Assembly: GCF_014218705.1 (NCBI RefSeq)
Contig: NZ_JABBJF010000032.1
Span: 1-56,114, forward strand
Direction of reading: 5' to 3'
Length of the DNA: 56,114 bases
Source: Kluyvera sichuanensis
Lineage (GTDB): Bacteria > Pseudomonadota > Gammaproteobacteria > Enterobacterales > Enterobacteriaceae
Shown: positions 50,392-56,114 of the stretch, piece after piece
Layout: each line of letters opens with the position of its first letter
Numbering within the stretch: the first letter of the stretch is position 1
Notes under the pieces: model-generated
Database searches by the model: none
What the model was told of the DNA's origin: nothing
The model's input: only the letters and a program-made list of their open reading frames with translations
Translations under genes and position numbers: made by a program

Positions 50392-51753
50392 ATGAAGGCA
50401 AAAGCGATATTACTCGCCTCTGTCCTGCTCGTGGGTTGCCAGGCTTCACAGCAGGGTAACGTCCAACAGCACGCACAGAGCCTTTCTGCGGCTAGTCAAG
50501 GGGAAGCAGGTAAGTTCGCAAATCAGGCACGTTGGATGGACGATGGGACATTCGACATGCAGAACCAGGATTTGTGGGCTTACATTGGCGACGAGCTAAA
50601 GATGGGAATCCCGGATAACGCCCGGGTTCGCGAACAGAAACAGAAGTACTTACGAAATAAGAGCTATCTCCACGATGTAACTTTACGGGCAGAGCCGTAT
50701 ATGTACTGGATAGCCGGGCAAGTTAAGAAACGTAACATGCCAATGGAACTGGTATTACTACCCATAGTGGAGAGCGCTTTTGACCCGCACGCAACGTCTG
50801 GTGCCAATGCCGCAGGCATTTGGCAGATCATTCCGAGCACAGGGCGAAATTACGGTCTGAAACAGACCCGCAGTTATGACGCACGTCGTGACGTCGTTGC
50901 TTCCACAACGGCAGCACTGGATATGATGCAGCGCCTGAACAAAATGTTCGACGGCGACTGGTTATTAACCGTGGCGGCGTATAACAGCGGCGAAGGCCGT
51001 GTAATGAAAGCAATGAAGGTGAACAAGGCCCGTGGTAAACCCACCGACTTCTGGTCACTGCCGTTGCCTCAGGAAACGAAATTATACGTACCGAAGATGC
51101 TGGCTTTGAGCGACATCCTCAAAAACAGCAAACGCTATGGTGTTCGTCTGCCTACCGCAGATGAAAGTCGTGCACTGGCACGCGTACGCGTTGATAGTCC
51201 GGTAGAGATCTCACAGCTGGCCGATATGGCAGGTATGCCCGTCAGCAAGCTGAAGACCTTTAATGCGGGCGTCAAAGGCTCTACGCTCGGTGCAAGCGGC
51301 CCGAAGTACGTGATGGTGCCACAGAAGCATGCGGATCAGCTGCGTGAATCCCTGGCCTCCGGTGAGATTGCCGACCTCCAGCCCACGCTGGTTGCTGACA
51401 ACACGCCGATGACCAGCCGTAGCTATAAGGTACGCTCAGGCGACACGCTGTCAGGTATTGCTTCACGTTTAGGCGTGAACGCGAAAGATCTACAGCAGTG
51501 GAATAACCTGCGTGGCAGCAATCTGAAAGTCGGTCAGAGCTTAACGGTGGGTGCGGGCAGCAGCGCTGCGCGTCTTGCCGATAACAGCAGTATTACGTAC
51601 CGCGTACGCAAAGGTGATTCGCTCTCGAGCATTGCCAAGCGCCACGGCGTGAACATCAAAGATGTGATGCGCTGGAACCGCGATACTGACAATCTGCAGC
51701 CGGGCGATCAGCTAACGTTGTTTGTGAAAAACAACGACCGTCCTGATTCCTGA
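50392..51753 (+). CDS. mltD: Membrane-bound lytic transglycosylase D
   Basis: 453 residues. Lipobox VLLVGC with Cys16; SLT domain (about 105-220) with catalytic Glu in LLPIVESAFDPHATS and GIWQIIPSTGRNYG; two LysM domains at about 342-386 and 400-444 (YKVRSGDTLSGIASRLGV and YRVRKGDSLSSIAKRHGV). It cleaves peptidoglycan to 1,6-anhydromuropeptides at the outer membrane. Confidence 0.97.
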   Translation: MKAKAILLASVLLVGCQASQQGNVQQHAQSLSAASQGEAGKFANQARWMDDGTFDMQNQDLWAYIGDELKMGIPDNARVREQKQKYLRNKSYLHDVTLRAEPYMYWIAGQVKKRNMPMELVLLPIVESAFDPHATSGANAAGIWQIIPSTGRNYGLKQTRSYDARRDVVASTTAALDMMQRLNKMFDGDWLLTVAAYNSGEGRVMKAMKVNKARGKPTDFWSLPLPQETKLYVPKMLALSDILKNSKRYGVRLPTADESRALARVRVDSPVEISQLADMAGMPVSKLKTFNAGVKGSTLGASGPKYVMVPQKHADQLRESLASGEIADLQPTLVADNTPMTSRSYKVRSGDTLSGIASRLGVNAKDLQQWNNLRGSNLKVGQSLTVGAGSSAARLADNSSITYRVRKGDSLSSIAKRHGVNIKDVMRWNRDTDNLQPGDQLTLFVKNNDRPDS

Positions 51754-51765
51754 CAGGCAACCATT

Positions 51766-51799
51766 AAAAAAGGCACCGTTTCCCCCGGTGCCTTTTTTT
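51766..51799. terminator. Bidirectional terminator between mltD and yafD
   Basis: GGCACCG (51772-51778) and CGGTGCC (51786-51792) flanked by A6 and T7, between convergent genes. Confidence 0.85.
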
Positions 51800-51811
51800 A
51801 TTTCCCCTGCC

Positions 51812-52606
51812 CTATTTTGCCGGGCTAAATTCCACAATGAGCGGATTATGATCGGAAGCTTTAGTGACCAGAACCGAGGCATCCGTCACGCTTAGCCCAC
51901 GGTAGAATACAAAATCTAACGGACGACCAAACGCGCGACGGCGCTGGTCATCATCAAAACGAACGGGGCGCAGCGACATATCGCGAGCAAACCGGTATAG
52001 CGCATTCATACGCGGGCGACTCCAGGCGTTGAAATCTCCTGCCATAATCACCGGGCCACTGTGCTGGGCAATCTGTTCACCGATAGGCATCAACTGCTTG
52101 CTATAGACGTCCACACCGAGGCTAAAGTTAACCGCATGAATGTTGACGACCATCAGCAGGCGCGCGTCAGGAAGTGGGTAAACGGTCACTAACGCCGACT
52201 TGGCCAGTCGCAGAATGGGCTCGCGTTCGCGCAATGGGCAGCAGTAAATGGGATGAGCAGCAGACAGCGTCATCACGCCTGAGGGATGATGCGGCAGCGC
52301 AAATGCGGGAACCTGATCGGCGGCAAGATAGTTAGTAGTTGCAAACTTTACCAGCTCTGGCGTCGTCTGCGCTTCCTGTAATAGGACCAGATGGGCATCT
52401 TTACCGAACTTATTTAGCACCGATAGCCACTCAGCCCGCTGCTGCTTAAAGATGTTCCACACCAGGATGCGAATGTTTTCTTCCGTGCTTAACGGCTTAC
52501 CCACCGAGAGTGCCTGGCTAATGCTGGTATAAGCGCCGGGAGGAGGCAGAATTCGCTCCGCTGGCTGTCCGGCAATATAGCGCATGGCGTAGGTATTTTT
52601 TCGCAC
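51812..52606 (-). CDS. yafD: Endonuclease/exonuclease/phosphatase family protein YafD
   Basis: 264 residues (E. coli 266). EEP fold: [26 protein letters not shown] (metal Glu), [12 protein letters not shown] (Asp/Asn) and [10 protein letters not shown] with [12 protein letters not shown] (catalytic Asp-His). Substrate unproven. In E. coli yafE lies between yafD and mltD; it is missing here. Confidence 0.95.
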   Translation of the reverse strand: MRKNTYAMRYIAGQPAERILPPPGAYTSISQALSVGKPLSTEENIRILVWNIFKQQRAEWLSVLNKFGKDAHLVLLQEAQTTPELVKFATTNYLAADQVPAFALPHHPSGVMTLSAAHPIYCCPLREREPILRLAKSALVTVYPLPDARLLMVVNIHAVNFSLGVDVYSKQLMPIGEQIAQHSGPVIMAGDFNAWSRPRMNALYRFARDMSLRPVRFDDDQRRRAFGRPLDFVFYRGLSVTDASVLVTKASDHNPLIVEFSPAK

Positions 52607-52747
52607 TTTCTTTTATAACCTCAATAACGAAAGAACCCGCCTGATTCCAGGAAGGTTCTTCTGTTATAGGGGCTTTTGCCCACGGTTTCAACGCTATTTG
52701 TGATAAAGCTGCGTGAACTTCTGTAAGCGCTCGCTTACTCTTAAGCC

Positions 52748-53923
52748 TTACCCCAGCGCGACACGTGCGGGCCTATCCAGGCGACCACTCAGGCCGGTCA
52801 GCAACAATGCCCCCACAACAATCAGCGCACCAATCCACGGCGTTTGCGCCAGACCATAATGCTCTACCGTCTGGCCACCCACCACGGAACCGATGGCAAT
52901 CCCGACGTTAAAGGCGGCGATATTCAGACCAGAGGCTACGTCTACTGCGGCCGGAGTGTATTGCTCCGCTTTCTGCACGACATAAACCTGTAAACCCGGT
53001 ACGTTGCCAAAGGCAAAGACTCCCATCACAAGGATAGTGGCAAGCGCCGCGTACTGAATGGATGCCGTGAACTGGAACACCAGCAACAGTGCTGCCAGCG
53101 CCGCGAAGATAAACTTCAGTGCCGGTACTGCGCCGTGTTTATCCGCCAATTTACCTCCCCAGATGTTCCCAATCGCTACCGCCACGCCGTAGCCCAGCAG
53201 GATCCAACTCACCGCGTTCGGTGTAAAGCCGGCCAGATCCTGCATCATCGGTGCCAGGAAGGTAAAGGCCGTAAAGACGCCGCCATAACCTAATGCCGTA
53301 ATGGCGTAAATCATCAGTAAACGCGGGTGAGTCAGTACTTTCACCTGATCTGCCAGGCTTGCAGGCGCACGCCCTGGGATATTACGTGGGATCAGTACCG
53401 CACTGGCAATCAGGGCAATCACTCCGAGCAGAGAAACAGCAAGGAAGGTTTCCCGCCAGCCAAAGTGCTGGCCGATAAATGTCCCCATAGGTACACCGGT
53501 CACCAGTGCAACGGTCAGGCCACCGAACATAATGGCAATCGCCGATGCCGCCTTCTCTTTAGGCACCAGACTGGTCGCAATGGTCGACCCAATGGAGAAG
53601 AAGACGCCGTGAGCCAGACCGGTCAGCAAACGTGCGACAACCAGCGTGGCGTACCCTGGTGCCTGCCAGGCTAGCAGGTTACCGATGGTAAACAGTACCA
53701 TCAGCGCCAGAAGCAACTGTTTACGCGGCAGTTTACCCGTCAACGCCGTCAGCACCGGTGCGCCAATAGCAACGCCCAGGGCATAAATAGAAACCAGCAT
53801 CCCTGCGGAAGGCAGAGAGATGGCGAGTTGTTCAGCAATCGTCGGCACCAGGCCAACAATGACAAATTCAGTTGTGCCAATTGCGAAGGCACTGATCGTT
53901 AAGGCTAGAAGCGCCAGCGGCAT
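52748..53923 (-). CDS. MFS efflux transporter (DHA1 type)
   Basis: 391 residues, 12 membrane helices. FAIGTTEFVIVGLVPTIAEQ at the start, a loop 2-3 variant (ALTGKLPRKQLLLALM) and motif-C-like GVPMGTFIGQHFGWRETFLA in helix 5 place it among DHA1 drug:H+ antiporters (AraJ/YdhP/Bcr-like). It lies between yafD and yafC, where E. coli has no transporter, and is divergent from yafC, a LysR gene that could regulate it. Substrate unknown. Confidence 0.88.
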   Translation of the reverse strand: MPLALLALTISAFAIGTTEFVIVGLVPTIAEQLAISLPSAGMLVSIYALGVAIGAPVLTALTGKLPRKQLLLALMVLFTIGNLLAWQAPGYATLVVARLLTGLAHGVFFSIGSTIATSLVPKEKAASAIAIMFGGLTVALVTGVPMGTFIGQHFGWRETFLAVSLLGVIALIASAVLIPRNIPGRAPASLADQVKVLTHPRLLMIYAITALGYGGVFTAFTFLAPMMQDLAGFTPNAVSWILLGYGVAVAIGNIWGGKLADKHGAVPALKFIFAALAALLLVFQFTASIQYAALATILVMGVFAFGNVPGLQVYVVQKAEQYTPAAVDVASGLNIAAFNVGIAIGSVVGGQTVEHYGLAQTPWIGALIVVGALLLTGLSGRLDRPARVALG

Positions 53924-54027
53924 AATTTACTCCACATCATCAGTATTAAGATGACACGTAGTATGCCGGGGTGTTTAAATAACAAAAATATTCAAAATCT
54001 CAATAGAATTTTGCTTCAGGTGCAATA

Positions 54028-54921
54028 ATGAGAGCGACATCAGAAGAAATTGCCATTTTCGTGGCGGTAGTGGAAAGCGGCAGCTTCAGCCGTGCCGCTG
54101 AACAACTCGGGCAAGCCAACTCGGCGGTAAGCCGGGCAGTGAAGAAACTGGAATCAAAGCTCGGCGTGAGCCTGCTTAACCGCACTACGCGTCAGTTGAG
54201 CCTAACCGAAGAGGGAGAGCGTTATTTCCGCCGCATGCAGGTTGTGTTGCAGGAGATGGCAGCGGCCGAGAACGAGCTGCTGGATACGCGTAACACGCCG
54301 CGAGGCCTATTGCGCGTGGATGCCGCCACACCGGTGATGCTGCACTTCCTGATGCCGCTGGTGAAGCCCTTCCGTGAACGTTACCCGGAAATGACGCTTT
54401 CGCTGGTCTCCTCCGAAACCTTTATCAATTTGATTGAGCGTAAGGTCGATGTCGCGATCCGCGCTGGAACCCTGACGGATTCCAGTCTGCGCGCCCGTCC
54501 GCTGTTTAGCAGCTACCGGAAGATTATTGCCTCACCGGAGTATATTGCCCGCTACGGGATGCCAGAGAACGTTGTCGACCTCAAAGAGCATCTTTGCCTG
54601 GGCTTTACAGAGCCATCCTCGCTGAATACCTGGCCCGTTTACTGCTGTGACGGCCAGTTTATGGAGATTAGCGGTGGTATTTCGTCAAACAGCGGTGAGA
54701 CGCTTAAACAGCTGTGTTTACACGGTAACGGTATTGCCTGTCTGTCGGACTATATGGTGGATAAAGAGATTGCTAGCGGGGAATTTGTTGAGCTGCTGGC
54801 CGATAAACGGCTGCCGGTAGAGATGCCGTTTAGCGCGGTGTACTACAGCGACCGTGCGGTGAGTACGCGTATCAGGGCGTTTATTGATTTTCTTAGCGAG
54901 TATGTGAAAAGCAATCGGTAA
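54028..54921 (+). CDS. yafC: LysR-type regulator YafC
   Basis: 297 residues. Helix-turn-helix [20 protein letters not shown] ... [20 protein letters not shown] (about residues 12-52), effector domain about 90-290. Close to E. coli YafC throughout. It is divergent from the MFS gene (104 bp apart), suggesting that transporter as a target. Confidence 0.93.
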   Translation: MRATSEEIAIFVAVVESGSFSRAAEQLGQANSAVSRAVKKLESKLGVSLLNRTTRQLSLTEEGERYFRRMQVVLQEMAAAENELLDTRNTPRGLLRVDAATPVMLHFLMPLVKPFRERYPEMTLSLVSSETFINLIERKVDVAIRAGTLTDSSLRARPLFSSYRKIIASPEYIARYGMPENVVDLKEHLCLGFTEPSSLNTWPVYCCDGQFMEISGGISSNSGETLKQLCLHGNGIACLSDYMVDKEIASGEFVELLADKRLPVEMPFSAVYYSDRAVSTRIRAFIDFLSEYVKSNR

Positions 54922-54958
54922 TGCGGCAATAGGGAGATCCCGGCGTCGGCGTAAACGC

Positions 54959-54995
54959 CTCGTCCGGGCTACCAGAGGGTTGCAGCCCGGACGAG
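54959..54995. repeat. Palindromic REP-like element between yafC and dkgB
   Basis: CTCGTCCGGGCT (54959-54970) and AGCCCGGACGAG (54984-54995): perfect 12-bp arms with a 13-nt loop. A related GGGCTA/TAGCCCG pair lies at 55011-55040. Likely a REP/BIME remnant and transcription end. Confidence 0.65.
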
Positions 54996-55056
54996 TTACG
55001 TTACCCATTTGGGCTATTTGAGGGTTGTAGCCCGTGACACTGGGTTTATCGCGTAG

Positions 55057-55860
55057 TTAGTCCCACTCTGGGGCCAGACCTTCCGGGCTTACCAGGCGGT
55101 CGTTGCAATCCAGTGCAGCGATCGCTTTTTTATCGTCAGCATCTAATTTCAGATCCAGCGCCAGCAGGTTGCTCGCCAGGTTTTCACGCTTGGTTGAAGA
55201 TGGGATCACCGCATAGCCTTCACCCATTGCCCAGGCCAGAATAACTTGCGCTGGCGTCGCATTGTGTTTCTTCGCAATTTGAGCAATCACTTCATCTTTC
55301 AGTGCTTTACCGTAGGCCAGCGTCATGTAAGAAGTGATGTGAATACCATGCTCTGTTGCCCAATCCACCACCTTACGGTTCTGCAGATACGGTGACAGTT
55401 CAATCTGGTTGGTTGCAATATTTTCGACGCCAACGGCAGCAATAGCGCGTTCCATCAGCGGAATAGTGAAGTTGGAAATACCAATCTGACGCGTCAGGCC
55501 CTGCTGTTTTGCTTCCAGCAGCGCAGCCATGAATTCTTCTACCGCCACGGCATCATTTGGTGATGGCCAGTGGATCAGCGTCAGGTCAACGTAATCGGTG
55601 CGCAGCTTCTGCAGGCTCTCTTTGAGGCTTTCAACCAGCTTGTCTTTGCTCAGGTTTTCGATCCAGATCTTGGTCGTGATGAACAGTTCATCACGTGCCA
55701 CACCGCTTTCAGCAATGGCCTGACCAACAGCAGCTTCGTTGTCATAGATCTGTGCGGTGTCGATAGTGCGATAGCCCAGCTCAAGAGCGGTTTTAACGGA
55801 CGCGATAACAACATCATCTTTCAGGCGGAAAGTGCCGAGGCCAAGTGCAGGGATTGTCAT
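55057..55860 (-). CDS. dkgB: 2,5-diketo-D-gluconate/methylglyoxal reductase B
   Basis: 267 residues, E. coli length. Aldo-keto reductase barrel: [25 protein letters not shown] (catalytic Asp and Tyr), TTKIWIEN (Lys) and LIHWPSPN (His); [13 protein letters not shown] binds NADPH. It reduces 2,5-diketogluconate and methylglyoxal. It is adjacent to tRNA-Asp as in E. coli. Confidence 0.96.
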   Translation of the reverse strand: MTIPALGLGTFRLKDDVVIASVKTALELGYRTIDTAQIYDNEAAVGQAIAESGVARDELFITTKIWIENLSKDKLVESLKESLQKLRTDYVDLTLIHWPSPNDAVAVEEFMAALLEAKQQGLTRQIGISNFTIPLMERAIAAVGVENIATNQIELSPYLQNRKVVDWATEHGIHITSYMTLAYGKALKDEVIAQIAKKHNATPAQVILAWAMGEGYAVIPSSTKRENLASNLLALDLKLDADDKKAIAALDCNDRLVSPEGLAPEWD

Positions 55861-55985
55861 GATTTTCCTCTTTATTTATCAATATTGGTTAACGAAAACC
55901 ATTATGACGAATGAGAGGATCGGGAAAAAGATCGTGAAACGCAGAGGATTTTTGCTAAAACAGCAATAATTAAACGACAAGCAAA

Positions 55986-56016
55986 GAAAAAGCCCTGAGC
56001 AATTATGCTCAGGGCT
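55986..56016 (-). terminator. Terminator of the tRNA-Asp transcript
   Basis: AGCCCTGAGC (55991-56000), loop AATTAT, GCTCAGGGCT (56007-56016); on the minus strand it is followed by T5. It lies 9 bp past the tRNA 3' end, as expected for the end of an rRNA operon with a distal tRNA. Confidence 0.85.
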
Positions 56017-56025
56017 CTTAATAAG

Positions 56026-56102
56026 TGGCGGAACGGACGGGACTCGAACCCGCGACCCCCTGCGTGACAGGCAGGTATTCTAACCGACTGAACTACCGCT
56101 CC
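56026..56102 (-). tRNA. aspU: tRNA-Asp(GUC)
   Basis: 77 nt, identical to aspV at 47343-47419, CCA encoded, anticodon GTC. In E. coli aspU is the distal tRNA of rrnH next to dkgB, so an rRNA operon transcribed leftward is expected just beyond the window. Confidence 0.97.
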
Positions 56103-56114
56103 ACCGAATTTCTT

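Overview
The window is a piece of an enterobacterial chromosome (Enterobacterales, family Enterobacteriaceae). The housekeeping order thrW-proA-proB-phoE-crl-frsA-gpt-pepD-dinB-dpaA(yafK)-yafJ-gmhA-fadE-yafV-aspV-dnaQ-rnhA-yafS-gloB-mltD-yafD-yafC-dkgB-aspU is that of E. coli K-12, and protein lengths and motifs agree closely. Three departures argue against Escherichia itself and for a relative of the Klebsiella/Raoultella/Enterobacter/Kosakonia type. A complete Na+-NQR operon lies between dinB and dpaA, a type I secretion/RTX cluster lies between fadE and yafV, and an eamB/yfiE-like pair lies next to aspV. The species call is inference.

Bases 1-14899 are the integrase-proximal part of a lambdoid prophage whose other end lies left of the window. 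It sits in the 3' end of tRNA-Thr(CGU) thrW, the P22 attachment site, and its Int and Xis are P22-like. A CI-type repressor (3891-4598, +) is flanked by two operator/promoter regions of lambda design. The leftward PR operon encodes Cro, CII, an O-type initiator carrying the origin iterons inside its gene, a DnaC-type helicase loader and small proteins that run off the edge. The rightward PL operon is long (about 9 kb). It carries HNH/AP2-type DNA-binding proteins, a small membrane protein, a Sak4-like ATPase with an SSB-like partner, a 3'-5' exonuclease, a cytosine-5 methyltransferase, a DksA/TraR-type zinc finger, NinX, and then xis and int. Many genes are joined by ATGA or TGATG overlaps.

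The most unusual sequence in the prophage is 10772-11519. The methyltransferase frame is covered over its whole length by a second open frame on the same strand (10776-11519, 247 codons). That frame has its own protein-like motifs and the better-spaced ribosome binding site.

Bases 14914-36140 are core chromosome: proline synthesis, a Pho-regulated porin with two Pho boxes, the sigma-S assembly factor Crl, purine salvage, a dipeptidase, the LexA-controlled polymerase IV gene, the nqrABCDEF-nqrM operon (no apbE beside it), dpaA, gmhA and fadE with a FadR-like site. Bases 36142-44587 are an accessory cluster on the minus strand: a small membrane protein, a 1547-residue RTX protein with four near-identical 163-residue tandem units, a terminator-like hairpin, then HlyB-type and HlyD-type exporter genes. 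Bases 44929-56114 return to core genes, ending in a tRNA-Asp that in E. coli borders an rRNA operon just beyond the edge.
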